DNA of 64,000 bases, from the NCBI GenBank assembly GCA_016192105.1, contig JACPUV010000026.1:1-64000 (forward strand), written 5' to 3'. Source of the stretch: Sphingobacteriales bacterium (lineage in GTDB: Bacteria; Bacteroidota; Bacteroidia; Chitinophagales; Chitinophagaceae). Shown piece by piece: positions 1 through 8,063 of the stretch (its first letter is position 1; the number at the start of each line of letters is the position of its first letter). The notes under the pieces were generated by a model. The model made no database searches, was not told the origin of the DNA, and saw only the letters and a program-made list of their open reading frames with translations. Both the position numbers and the translations under genes were made by a program.

Positions 1-13
1 GAGCTACGGTACT

Positions 14-43
14 AAAAAAGGGTGTATCGGTTTTGATACACCC
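14..43 (-). terminator. Rho-independent terminator after the tRNA-like unit
   Basis: A 9-bp perfect stem (GGGTGTATC with GATACACCC) and a 6-base loop are followed on the minus strand by six T. It is an exact copy of the hairpin at 131-160. Confidence 0.8.
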
Positions 44-53
44 TCTTTGATTG

Positions 54-130
54 TGACCCCGTCTGGATTCAAACCAGAAACCATCCCGACCCGAAGGTCG
101 GGATGCTCTATTCAGTTGAGCTACGGTACT
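54..130 (-). pseudogene. tRNA-Arg-like copy without an anticodon arm
   Basis: Read on the minus strand, this copy keeps the D arm (GCTC/GAGC), the whole T arm (TCTGG, 7-base loop, CCAGA) and the 3' acceptor strand of the intact tRNA-Arg next to it. The 5' acceptor strand has changed (AGTACCG instead of GGCCCCG), so several acceptor pairs are lost. The 17-base anticodon arm is replaced by a 9-bp perfect stem with a TTCG loop (83-104), so no anticodon can be presented. It cannot be a decoding tRNA. It may be a decayed tandem duplicate or a tRNA-like RNA kept for another role; the sequence does not decide this. Confidence 0.8.
83..104. repeat. Perfect 9-bp palindrome with TTCG loop
   Basis: ATCCCGACC, a four-base loop (TTCG on the minus strand), then GGTCGGGAT. 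UUCG closed by a C-G pair is a very stable RNA tetraloop. The hairpin sits exactly where the anticodon arm of the neighbouring tRNA-Arg would be. Confidence 0.9.
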
Positions 131-160
131 AAAAAAGGGTGTATCGGTTTTGATACACCC
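131..160 (-). terminator. Terminator of tRNA-Arg
   Basis: A 9-bp perfect stem and a T run on the minus strand, 10 bases after the 3' end of the intact tRNA. It should separate the tRNA from the degenerate copies downstream. Confidence 0.85.
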
Positions 161-170
161 TCTTTGATTG

Positions 171-244
171 TGACCCCGTCTGGATTCAAACCAGAAACCT
201 TTTGATCCGTAGTCAAATGCTCTATTCAATTGAGCTACGGGGCC
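171..244 (-). tRNA. tRNA-Arg (anticodon ACG)
   Basis: Folding the minus strand gives a complete cloverleaf: a 7-bp acceptor (GGCCCCG with CGGGGTC, one G-T pair), a D arm with GCTC/GAGC, an anticodon stem TTTGA/TCAAA with loop CTACGGA, and a T arm TCTGG/CCAGA with loop TTTGAAT. The loop places ACG at positions 34-36, which is arginine; A34 would be edited to inosine by TadA to read the CGN codons. The 3' CCA is not encoded and must be added afterwards. A promoter match lies immediately upstream and a terminator 10 bases downstream. Confidence 0.96.
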
Positions 245-253
245 AACGGGCGG

Positions 254-283
254 CAAATATAGGACATTTTTTTTACCTCAAAA
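254..283 (-). promoter_or_regulatory. Promoter of tRNA-Arg
   Basis: On the minus strand, TATATTTG (254-261) matches the Bacteroidota -7 element TAnnTTTG. A TTTTG lies 17 bases further upstream (279-283), matching the -33 element. Transcription would start about at the first base of the tRNA. Confidence 0.7.
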
Positions 284-495
284 ATTCCTGTTTTAGTGAA
301 GCCGAACCTGTTGTTTATTGCCTTCCGTCCCGGGGATTAAGCTGTTCCTGCCATCCCCGTCCGGGAGCGGTAGGCCCAACTCCCCGTCTCCGTAACACGG
401 ATTTGATTTTTGGAATTGTCCGTGCCCGGCTTTTTTACAGCAGCGGCGCCCCTGGTCTGCTTCCTTTCCTTAGCTTTATCAAATAAAATTCCTGT

Positions 496-1809
496 ATGAA
501 AAAAATAATATTGCCCGCTTTCCTGCTGCTGGGTCTGATCACCCATGCACAAATGAAAGCGGATGATGTAAAAACCTTCACCCTGAAAAACGGGATGAAA
601 TTCCTGGTGGTGGAAGATTTCTCCATCCCTAACGCCAATATGTACCTGTTTTACCGCGTCGGCAGCCGCAATGAACACCAGGGTATTACGGGCCTCTCCC
701 ATTTCTTCGAACACATGATGTTCAACGGCGCCCGGAAATACGGCCCCAAACTTTTTGACCGGACCATGGAGTTTAATGGCGGTGCCAACAATGCCTATAC
801 CACGGAAAATGTAACCGTATATACCGACTGGTTCCCGGCCACCGCTGCAGACGTGATCTTTGACCTGGAAGGCGACCGCATCGCCAGCCTGAGCATTGAT
901 CCCAAAATGGTGGAAAGTGAGAGAGGTGTGGTACTGAGTGAACGAAGTACCGGGCTTGAAAATTCTCCCTGGGATCAACTCAACCAAACCCTGCAGGGTA
1001 CGGCCTTCCTCGAGCACCCTTATCATTGGCCGGTGATCGGGTACGAAGACGACATGAAAAACTGGAAACAGGAGGACCTGGAACGTTATTTTAAAACATA
1101 CTATGCACCGAATAACTGCGTAGTGGTTGTTTCAGGAGGTATCAAACTGGAGGAAGTGAAAAGACTGGCTGAAAAATACCTGGAACCCATTCCATCACAA
1201 CCTGCGCCGCCCAAAGTGAATATCACGGAACCGCCGCAAACCGGTGAGCGAAGGGTAATGGTACAGCGGGACGTGGCTACCCCCTACCTGATGATTGCTT
1301 ATCATATCCCGGAATCAAAACACGAGGATTATTATGCGCTCAACATCCTGAATTCCATTTTAACCAGTGGCAAATCCTCCCGCCTTTACAGCTCACTGGT
1401 GGATCAGCAACAACTGGCCACCCAGGTCTTCTCCGGGTTTGGCGAAAGTTTTGACCCCACCCTCTTCACTTTCTATGCAGTAACTGCTAAAAATGTGAAT
1501 GAGACCGACCTCGAAAAAGCGATTTACCGGGAACTGGATAAAATCAAAAATGAAGGCATCAGTGAGACGGAGCTGCAGAAGATTAAAAACCAAAAGCTGA
1601 TGGAATTCTATGAACAGGTGGAAACCATCAACGGCAAGTCCAATAATATCGGAACCTATGAAGTCTTCTTCGGGGATTACCGGAAAATGTTTGATGCCCC
1701 GGCCCAGTACAATAGAGTAACGGTGGCCGATGTGCAGCAGGCAGCCAAAAAATATTTCACCAAACCGAACCGCACGGTTGGCATATCAAAACCCAATACG
1801 GAGGAATAA
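496..1809 (+). CDS. M16 family zinc peptidase (catalytic subunit)
   Basis: This is a secreted insulinase-type metallopeptidase of 437 residues. A signal peptide (about residues 1-19, ending HAQ) sends it to the periplasm. The inverted zinc motif HFFEH is at residues 69-73, and the third ligand E149 lies 76 residues after H73 as in the family. The C-terminal half has no recognisable R/Y substrate-binding pair. The next gene, 3 bp downstream, encodes a homologue with the opposite pattern, so the two probably form an M16B heterodimer like mitochondrial processing peptidase. Its peptide substrates are unknown. Confidence 0.93.
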   Translation: MKKIILPAFLLLGLITHAQMKADDVKTFTLKNGMKFLVVEDFSIPNANMYLFYRVGSRNEHQGITGLSHFFEHMMFNGARKYGPKLFDRTMEFNGGANNAYTTENVTVYTDWFPATAADVIFDLEGDRIASLSIDPKMVESERGVVLSERSTGLENSPWDQLNQTLQGTAFLEHPYHWPVIGYEDDMKNWKQEDLERYFKTYYAPNNCVVVVSGGIKLEEVKRLAEKYLEPIPSQPAPPKVNITEPPQTGERRVMVQRDVATPYLMIAYHIPESKHEDYYALNILNSILTSGKSSRLYSSLVDQQQLATQVFSGFGESFDPTLFTFYAVTAKNVNETDLEKAIYRELDKIKNEGISETELQKIKNQKLMEFYEQVETINGKSNNIGTYEVFFGDYRKMFDAPAQYNRVTVADVQQAAKKYFTKPNRTVGISKPNTEE

Positions 1810-1812
1810 TTT

Positions 1813-3210
1813 ATGAAACAACTGAATCGACTCTTTATAGCCGGCCTGTTGCTGATACTGGGAGCGCCCCTTTTTGCCCAGGGATATAAACTGCCGCCTT
1901 ATGAAAAATTCAAATTACCCAACGGACTGATGATCTACCTGATGGAACAGCATGAGGTTCCGGTGATCAGTGTATCCGCGATCCTTCCCGCCGGCGCTAT
2001 TTATGACGGGCCGAAAGCCGGGCTGGCATCCCTGACGGCTGCCGGCCTGAAGCATGGCACCCGGAATTTCACCAAGGCCAAACTGGATGAAGAACTGGAT
2101 TTCCTCGGCGCCACATTGAATACCTACGCCTCCAAAGAATCAGCAGGACTCTCCGCCAAATTCGCCGCCAAAGACAGGGACAAAATTCTGTCGATTATCA
2201 GGGATATCCTGCTGGAGCCCGTCTTCGATACCAGTGAATTTGCGAAAGAAAAAAAACGCCTGCTGGTCAGCCTGGAACAGCAAAAAGAAAGCCCCCGTTC
2301 CGTGATTGGTTCTTATTTTGATAAATTCCTCTATGGTGATCATGTTTACGGAAATATCGTACAGGGAAAGATCTCCACGGTAACTCCCCTGACCACTGCC
2401 GATCTGAAAGCATTCTATACCGCCAACTATCGTCCTGATGGTGCCGCGATCAGCGTGGCCGGCGATTTCTCCGCCAAAGAAATGAAGGCCCGCATCACGG
2501 CCCTGTTTTCCGGGTGGAAGAAAGGCCCCAAGGCCGCAGCCAGCCTGGCTTCCGCCCCCATCAGCAGACCTGCTGAAAGCCGGGTCTTACTGGTGAATAA
2601 GGAGGATGCCAAAGAAACCACTTTTTATATCGGTGCGCCGGGCATCGCCCGCAACAATCCGGATTTTGTAGCCATAGAAGTGGTGAACACATTATTCGGC
2701 GGACGCTTTACTTCCATGCTCAATGATGAACTGCGGGTTAACAGCGGGCTGACCTATGGAGCGAACAGCCGCTTCAACGCCCTGAAGAATGGCGGAAGTT
2801 TTTTTATCAGCACATTCACGGCCGGGAAAACCACCGAAGCCGCTATTGACAAAGCCCTGGAAGTGATCAATAAACTGCACAGCAGTGGTATTGATGAGCA
2901 ATCATTAACCTCGGCCAAGAATTATGTAAAAGGACAATACCCGCCCCGTTTTGAAACAGCCGGCCAGTTGTCCGGGTTACTGACCCAGATGTTCTGGTAC
3001 AATTTTGATGAATCGTTCATTAATAATTTTGAAAAAAATGTGGACGGGCTGAACCTGGAGAAAGCAAAAGATATTATTGCACGGTATTTCCCGAAAGATA
3101 AACTGCAGTTTGTACTGGTTGGAAAATCTGCAGCTATAAAAAAGATCGCTGAAAAATATGGCAAGGTAACGGAAGCGCAGATTGGGGAAGAGCCGAAGAA
3201 GGGGTTTTAG
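1813..3210 (+). CDS. M16 family protein, non-catalytic partner subunit
   Basis: This M16-fold protein has 465 residues and a signal peptide (about 1-23). Where the catalytic HxxEH should be (after AGLA near residue 72) the zinc residues are missing, so it cannot cleave on its own. It does carry the family's R/Y pair, R308 and Y315 in the stretch LRVNSGLTYG, which positions the substrate backbone. Together with the preceding catalytic subunit it would make one complete peptidase. The genes are 3 bp apart and clearly co-transcribed. Confidence 0.92.
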   Translation: MKQLNRLFIAGLLLILGAPLFAQGYKLPPYEKFKLPNGLMIYLMEQHEVPVISVSAILPAGAIYDGPKAGLASLTAAGLKHGTRNFTKAKLDEELDFLGATLNTYASKESAGLSAKFAAKDRDKILSIIRDILLEPVFDTSEFAKEKKRLLVSLEQQKESPRSVIGSYFDKFLYGDHVYGNIVQGKISTVTPLTTADLKAFYTANYRPDGAAISVAGDFSAKEMKARITALFSGWKKGPKAAASLASAPISRPAESRVLLVNKEDAKETTFYIGAPGIARNNPDFVAIEVVNTLFGGRFTSMLNDELRVNSGLTYGANSRFNALKNGGSFFISTFTAGKTTEAAIDKALEVINKLHSSGIDEQSLTSAKNYVKGQYPPRFETAGQLSGLLTQMFWYNFDESFINNFEKNVDGLNLEKAKDIIARYFPKDKLQFVLVGKSAAIKKIAEKYGKVTEAQIGEEPKKGF

Positions 3211-3250
3211 AACCGGAATTTCTGGCTATAATTTTCATGGTGTGAGTGTC

Positions 3251-3640
3251 TAATTAGCCGATGAGATAATTTACCGATGGGCTTTCTAAGAGGCGTTTTT
3301 TTGATTCAGCATTTTATTTCATTGGGAGCTTTTAATTAGCCGATTAGCCGATGAAATAATTTACCGATGGGCTTTCTAAGAGGCGTTTTTTTTGATTCAG
3401 CGTTTTATTTCATTGGGAGCTTTTAATTAGCCGATTAGCCGATGAGACAATTTACCGATGGGCTTTCTAAGAGGCAGTCTTTTTTGATTCAGCATTTTGT
3501 TTCATTGGGGACATTTAATTAGCCGATTAGCCGATGCGACAATTTACTGATGGGCTTTCTAAGAGGCGTTTTTTTTGATTCAGCATTTTATTTCATTGGG
3601 AGCTTTTAATTAGCCGATTAGCCGATGTAACAATGAATCA
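3251..3640 (+). repeat. Four tandem units of about 91 bp plus a partial fifth
   Basis: The units align at 3261, 3351, 3442, 3534 and 3625 (spacing 90-92). Each begins with AATTAGCCGATTAGCCGATG (the first unit with one word fewer), continues into a conserved core that includes GGGCTTTCTAAGAGGC, and ends with a T-rich part. The copies differ by a few substitutions and one-base length changes in the T run. The leading words belong to the same 8-mer family as the array that follows. No coding frame runs through the block. Confidence 0.92.
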
Positions 3641-3655
3641 ATGCTGTAGATGATT

Positions 3656-3959
3656 GAATAATTGGCACATCGGCTAATTGGCACATCGAATAATTGGCAC
3701 ATTGACTAATCGGCACATCGAATAATTGACACATTGAATAATCGACACATTGGCTAATTGACACATCGAATAATTGACACATCGGCTAATTGGCACATTG
3801 AATAATTGACACATCGGCTAATTGTCACATTGACTAATTGACACATTGAATAATTGACACATCGGCTAATTGACACATTGAATAATTGGAACATTGGCTA
3901 ATTGGACCATTGAATAATTGTCACATTGACTAATTGATTCATTATCCAATTGGCAAATT
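3656..3959 (-). repeat. Octamer array, 38 units, with a 16-bp superperiod
   Basis: The 304 bp divide into exactly 38 units of 8 bp with no insertion or deletion. Read on the minus strand every unit except the terminal AATTGGAT/AATTTGCC pair fits the words AATT or AATG (or GATT/GATG) plus four bases; the commonest are AATTATTC, AATTAGCC, GATGTGTC and AATGTGTC. In 37 of the 38 units the fourth base alternates strictly between T and G, which gives a 16-bp dimer. The array ends 13 bases before the rlmH start codon and so fills its 5' region. Words such as AATTAGCC contain stop codons on both strands, so the array is not coding. Confidence 0.95.
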
Positions 3960-3972
3960 ATTATATTGCAGC

Positions 3973-4446
3973 ATGAAAATCTCCTTCTGGTCTGTCGGCA
4001 GGGCCCATGAAACATACGTAAAAGAAGGTGTGGAAGAGTTCACGAAACGCATCTCAAGATATTATAAGGTGGAATGGAGCATCATCCCAGTCCCGAAAAA
4101 TGCCGGTATGCTGAGTGAAATGGACCTGAAAAAGAAAGAAGGCGGGATCATTCTCGAATGGCTGGGCAAGGACGATTACCTGGTAGCGCTGGAAGAAAGA
4201 GGTAAACAACTGAGTTCGGAAGGACTGGCACATTTTATACAGGCCCGGGCCAATGAAAGTGTGAAGAACCTGGTCTTCCTGATCGGGGGGGCCTATGGGC
4301 TGGATGAAGCCGTACTGAAAATGGCGCGGTACAAGTGGAGTTTATCCGAACTGGTATTCCCGCACCAGCTGGTAAGACTGATACTGGCCGAACAGGTTTA
4401 CCGGGCCTGCACCATTCTAAAGAACGAAAAATACCATCACAAATAA
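3973..4446 (+). CDS. rlmH: 23S rRNA pseudouridine-1915 N3-methyltransferase
   Basis: RlmH is a SPOUT methyltransferase that methylates pseudouridine 1915 in helix 69 of 23S rRNA using S-adenosylmethionine. The product has 157 residues, close to the 155 of E. coli. Visible family marks are ALEERGKQLSSE, the knotted SAM site FLIGGAYG, and the C-terminal tail ending KYHHK. The start at 3973 (MKISFWSVG) is chosen because the family begins there; a start 13 codons upstream would lie inside the octamer array. The gene has no conventional promoter match because the array occupies the region before it. Confidence 0.95.
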   Translation: MKISFWSVGRAHETYVKEGVEEFTKRISRYYKVEWSIIPVPKNAGMLSEMDLKKKEGGIILEWLGKDDYLVALEERGKQLSSEGLAHFIQARANESVKNLVFLIGGAYGLDEAVLKMARYKWSLSELVFPHQLVRLILAEQVYRACTILKNEKYHHK

Positions 4447-4475
4447 TATTTTTTTCAACCGAAGCCCCAACTGAC

Positions 4476-5171
4476 ATGTTAATCTCCACGACGCTGATCA
4501 TCATTATCATCACGAGTATCATTTCCTTTACTGCCTTCGGCAACCATCGGATACTGAACGATCTTATTTTTTACCCGCCTGCCATACAAAGGGGACAATG
4601 GTATCGTTTTTTCAGTTGCGGACTGATCCATGCGGATATGGGGCACCTGATCTTCAACATGTTTACACTCTACATTTTCGGGGAAGGGCGGATCAACACG
4701 CCCGCTGGACCGGTTTATTTAGGAGTGGAATATAAATTCATCGAACTATTCGGGAAATATGGCAACCTGGTCTATCTTGGAATGTACCTGCTGGCGCTGG
4801 GAGTCTGCCTGCTGCCCACTTATGCAAAAAACAAAGACAACTATCATTACCGGAGCCTGGGCGCTTCCGGGGCCGTATCGGCGGTAGTGTTTGCCAGTAT
4901 CCTCTTCCGTCCGCTGATGGGGATGGGACTCTTCTTTATACCCGTCTATATTGCCGGGTTCCTCTTCGGGATCATTTACCTGGTTGTTTCCAGTATAATG
5001 GACCGCAAGGGAGGCGATCATATCAATCACTCCGCACATATCTACGGAGCCGTATTCGGTATTGGCTTTACGGTTCTTTTATGTAAAATCATGGGCAACT
5101 ACCCGGTGCTTCGTTTATTTTTTGATGAGATCCGGAACATGAGCCTTACCGATCTCGTTCAATTTGGTTAA
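4476..5171 (+). CDS. Rhomboid family intramembrane serine protease
   Basis: This membrane protein of 231 residues has about six transmembrane segments. The rhomboid signatures are all present: H52-x4-H57-x3-N61 in the second segment, catalytic S131 in GASG (129-132), and catalytic H188 followed by the G191-x3-G195 helix motif. It should cleave transmembrane substrates within the bilayer; its substrate is unknown. It lies 29 bp after rlmH on the same strand. Its stop codon overlaps that of the convergent tilS by a few bases. Confidence 0.93.
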   Translation: MLISTTLIIIIITSIISFTAFGNHRILNDLIFYPPAIQRGQWYRFFSCGLIHADMGHLIFNMFTLYIFGEGRINTPAGPVYLGVEYKFIELFGKYGNLVYLGMYLLALGVCLLPTYAKNKDNYHYRSLGASGAVSAVVFASILFRPLMGMGLFFIPVYIAGFLFGIIYLVVSSIMDRKGGDHINHSAHIYGAVFGIGFTVLLCKIMGNYPVLRLFFDEIRNMSLTDLVQFG

Positions 5172-6520
5172 GCCGGGCGGATAAGGGTCAGTTTCAAGGC
5201 GGAACGGGTACGGGCGGTCAGTTTGAATCGTTCATCGATCCGGTGACCGACGATCCAGGCAATCCGCTTATTGGTCTCCAGCACCCAACTATTTTCCCTG
5301 GCGGATTTTGAGAGTTTCTGGTCAATAAAAAAACGGGATAGTTTTTTTTTCTTCTTCATCCCCAATGGATAAAAATAATCCCCGGCCTTCCATTTTCGCA
5401 GGATCAGGGGAAATTGAAGTTCACCCGCATCCAGCCAGACTTCCGTGGCGGTAGCAGGGGGTTGCTGCCCGTTATAGGCGATTGACTGTAATTGCAGGAG
5501 CCCGTCCTCATATCCAATTTCCCTGTCCTCTTCCCGTATGGCAATAATGGCGGATCCTGCCGGCTGCACCGGACTGATGATCAACCAATGCCGGTGTTTG
5601 ATGATCCGGTATGGCCGGCCCGGCGATTCAATGAATTTACCTGAGTCGCTGGCCGCCAGTTTAATCACTTCGTCCACCTGTTTTTCACCGAATCCGTATT
5701 CCCGGATGATTTCATAAATAAATGCCCGGTTATTAAACTGTACCAGTTGCTTTACCGGAATATGCAGTTCGGCACCTTTTTGACGGCATAATTTTTTCTT
5801 CAGTTCTCCCACAGAAAACAAATACAGTTTCTCCACTTCCTTAAAACGGCTGATATTGTCCTGCAGGTTTTCCCTTACCTGCGGAAATACCTGGCTGATC
5901 GCGGGGATCAGTTCATTCCGGAAATAATTACGGGTATATTTTGAAGATTGATTGGAAGAATCCTCCACATAAGCCAGCTTGTTTTCCGTTGCAAAAGCCA
6001 GTAATTCTTCTTTAAAAAAACCAAGCAGGGGCCTTTTGATATAACCGTAGGATACCGGGATCCCGGTCAACCCATGTAAACCCGTTCCCCGGAAAAAATT
6101 CATCAGGAGGGTTTCATTATTGTCATCGGCGTGGTGGGCGGTCAGGAGTTTAGCGTTGTGGGACTGAGGGCCTGGGGATTTTACCAATTCATCGAACCAT
6201 CCGTATCGTAAGCTACGGGCGGCTTCCTGGATGGAGTATTTATGTTCCGTTGCATATTCCTCCGTATCAAATTTTTTCACCCGGACCTCCACCCCGTACT
6301 TTTTGCTCAGTTCTTTTACAAAAAGCTCATCTCTTTCACTCTCTTCTCCCCTCAGCCGGAAATTACAATGAGCAATGGTGAATGTATAACCGGCCCGGTG
6401 ACACAATTCACAAAGCACTACCGAATCCACGCCACCACTGACAGCCAGTATCAGCCGGTCCCCGGTTGCAAACAGGGATTGCCCGGTAACCGTTTTTATG
6501 AATTTCACTGTAAGCCCCAT
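5168..6520 (-). CDS. tilS: tRNA(Ile)-lysidine synthetase
   Basis: TilS attaches lysine to C34 of tRNA-Ile(CAU) with ATP so that it reads AUA. The 450-residue product has the N-terminal PP-loop SGGVDS at residues 28-33 and the C-terminal TilS domain (WKAGDYFYPLGMKKKKKLSRFF region). The ATG at 6520 is preferred; a TTG three codons upstream is also open. It reads towards the rhomboid gene and its stop overlaps that gene's stop. The gap to the divergent gene at 6553 is only 32 bp. Confidence 0.95.
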   Translation of the reverse strand: MGLTVKFIKTVTGQSLFATGDRLILAVSGGVDSVVLCELCHRAGYTFTIAHCNFRLRGEESERDELFVKELSKKYGVEVRVKKFDTEEYATEHKYSIQEAARSLRYGWFDELVKSPGPQSHNAKLLTAHHADDNNETLLMNFFRGTGLHGLTGIPVSYGYIKRPLLGFFKEELLAFATENKLAYVEDSSNQSSKYTRNYFRNELIPAISQVFPQVRENLQDNISRFKEVEKLYLFSVGELKKKLCRQKGAELHIPVKQLVQFNNRAFIYEIIREYGFGEKQVDEVIKLAASDSGKFIESPGRPYRIIKHRHWLIISPVQPAGSAIIAIREEDREIGYEDGLLQLQSIAYNGQQPPATATEVWLDAGELQFPLILRKWKAGDYFYPLGMKKKKKLSRFFIDQKLSKSARENSWVLETNKRIAWIVGHRIDERFKLTARTRSALKLTLIRPA

Positions 6521-6552
6521 AAGAAACAAAGTAACAAAATGTATTTTTGAAT

Positions 6553-6858
6553 ATGATGGAAATAAACAACAGGAAAAAGCAACTGAACTGGGTCTGCCGG
6601 ATACTGATCACCCTGGACCTGGTTGTTGTTAGTGCGGGATACCTTTCTTTTTTCCAGGCAAAGCAACAATTATCATCGTCCCTGATCCCGGACAGTACCC
6701 GCCTTCAGATCATCAGTGACGGCTATATCTTCCATGCCAGCCTGCTGGCGGCTGTATTTTTCCTGGCAGGACTTTGGTTTTATTCATTCCATAAAAAAAG
6801 AATTGCCATTGTCCTGTTTACCGCTGCCTTAGTTGGTTTTCGGTTTTACCCCGCCTGA
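6553..6858 (+). CDS. Small hypothetical membrane protein
   Basis: I do not recognise this family. The 101-residue product has an N-terminal basic stretch (NNRKKQ), a hydrophobic segment at about residues 15-33, a soluble loop, and two further hydrophobic segments near the C-terminus, so it is probably an inner-membrane protein. Two adjacent ATG codons (6553, 6556) could both serve as start. It is divergent from tilS and its end is 2 bp from the convergent TPR gene. Confidence 0.6.
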   Translation: MMEINNRKKQLNWVCRILITLDLVVVSAGYLSFFQAKQQLSSSLIPDSTRLQIISDGYIFHASLLAAVFFLAGLWFYSFHKKRIAIVLFTAALVGFRFYPA

Positions 6859-6859
6859 A

Positions 6860-7171
6860 CTAAAAAGTCAATTCTTCGTAAGCCCCCCTGAGCTCCCCCA
6901 ACGCATGGGTATCACCCGCTTTCCTGGCTTCTTCCATCCCTTTTTCATAGACCTGAATGGCTTCTGCCACCCGGTTAATCCGTTCCAGCAGCTTGGCGAG
7001 ATGATAATAACTGCCCACATAACCCGGTTCCCGGTGCACGACTTCTTCGAATAATTCACGGGCCTTTTCATCTTCCCCCAGTTTAACATATTCAAGGGCC
7101 AGTGCATGGAGTAAGAAGCTGTCCGATGGGCTGGTTTTGAGGAATTCCTGTAGTTTTTCGATTCGGTCCAT
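6860..7171 (-). CDS. Tetratricopeptide repeat protein
   Basis: This small soluble protein of 103 residues is almost entirely TPR helix pairs. Two repeats can be seen: about residues 17-50 (ALEYVKLGEDEKARELFEEV) and 51-84 (YHLAKLLERINRVAEAI region). No signal peptide or catalytic domain is present, so it is probably a cytoplasmic scaffold for protein-protein contacts. Its partner cannot be told from the neighbours. Confidence 0.85.
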   Translation of the reverse strand: MDRIEKLQEFLKTSPSDSFLLHALALEYVKLGEDEKARELFEEVVHREPGYVGSYYHLAKLLERINRVAEAIQVYEKGMEEARKAGDTHALGELRGAYEELTF

Positions 7172-7221
7172 CTGTATAAAAATTTTTGCCGGGAAATGTC
7201 CGGAATTAGAGTCCCTTCACT

Positions 7222-7229
7222 TATCTTTG
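7222..7229 (+). promoter_or_regulatory. Promoter -7 element before etfBA
   Basis: TATCTTTG matches TAnnTTTG and lies 46 bases before the etfB start. No clear -33 element is seen at the usual distance. Confidence 0.6.
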
Positions 7230-7275
7230 TTTTAGTTGCATAAACAACTAATTACTAACGATTAAACTTACGCTA

Positions 7276-8019
7276 ATGAAAATCCTGGTTTGTATCAGTA
7301 AAACACCGGATACCACTGCAAAAATAGCTTTCACCGATAACAACACGAAATTCGATGTGAATGGTGTGCAGTGGATCATCAATCCGTATGACGAATGGTA
7401 TGCGCTTGTCAAGGCCATTGAACTGAAAGAAGCTGATCCCTCTGCCATTATTCACCTGGTAACGGTAGCTCCTGCCGATGCAGAACCCATTATCCGAAAA
7501 GCCCTGGCCCTGGGGGGTGATGAGGCCATCCGGGTTAATACAGACAATCCTGACAGCTATTTTATCGCTTCCCAGATAGCCGAAGTGGCCCGCAATGGCG
7601 GTTATGACCTGGTGCTTGCCGGTAAGGAAACCATCGACTACAATGGTTCTTCGATCGGGGGTATGGTAGCCGAATTGCTGGATCTTCCCTATATCTCTCA
7701 CGCCACAAAATTTGAATTAGCCGGTACAAAAGCTACGGTAACCCGTGAGATCGAAGGCGGCGAAGAAATAAACGAAGTGGAACTGCCCTTTGTAGTAAGC
7801 GCCACAAAAGGAATGGCTGAAGCCCGGATCCCGAATATGAGGGGGATTATGGCCGCCCGGACCAGGCCCCTGAAAGTGCAGGAACCCGTGGACGCAGCTA
7901 CTTATACCACCGTTTCCGGTTTTGGATTACCCCCTGCGAAAGCCGGTGTAAAACTCGTGGATGCCGAAAATGTGGAAGAACTGGTACGGTTGCTCCATGA
8001 AGAAGCAAAAGCCTTTTAA
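7276..8019 (+). CDS. etfB: Electron transfer flavoprotein beta subunit
   Basis: EtfB binds AMP and, with EtfA, carries electrons from acyl-CoA dehydrogenases towards ETF:quinone oxidoreductase. The 247-residue product begins MKILVCISKTPDT, typical of the family, and holds the nucleotide-binding stretch AGKETIDYNGSSIGGMVAE at about residues 115-133. The conserved C-terminal ETF-beta signature region (residues about 155-190) is present. etfA follows 44 bp downstream. The acyl-CoA dehydrogenase at 56272-57426 is a plausible electron donor. Confidence 0.96.
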   Translation: MKILVCISKTPDTTAKIAFTDNNTKFDVNGVQWIINPYDEWYALVKAIELKEADPSAIIHLVTVAPADAEPIIRKALALGGDEAIRVNTDNPDSYFIASQIAEVARNGGYDLVLAGKETIDYNGSSIGGMVAELLDLPYISHATKFELAGTKATVTREIEGGEEINEVELPFVVSATKGMAEARIPNMRGIMAARTRPLKVQEPVDAATYTTVSGFGLPPAKAGVKLVDAENVEELVRLLHEEAKAF

Positions 8020-8063
8020 GTTCGAACCATACACTACTTATTTCTAACTACAAACTAATTAAT

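Larger units (their letters stand above)
1..130 (-). repeat. Tandem array of tRNA-like units, 117-bp period
   Basis: The sequence from position 1 recurs from position 118 with a period of 117 bp. Each unit, read on the minus strand, holds a tRNA-like body followed by a hairpin with a T run. One full degenerate unit and the 5' end of another (1-13) are visible, so the array continues to the left of the window. The intact tRNA-Arg at 171-244 is the most upstream member in transcription order. The spacer with its hairpin is identical in both visible copies, which points to recent duplication. Confidence 0.9.

Noticed and set aside
3934..3972. Start of rlmH 13 codons upstream
   Set aside because: Those codons are part of the octamer array, and RlmH proteins begin at the MKI-type start used here.
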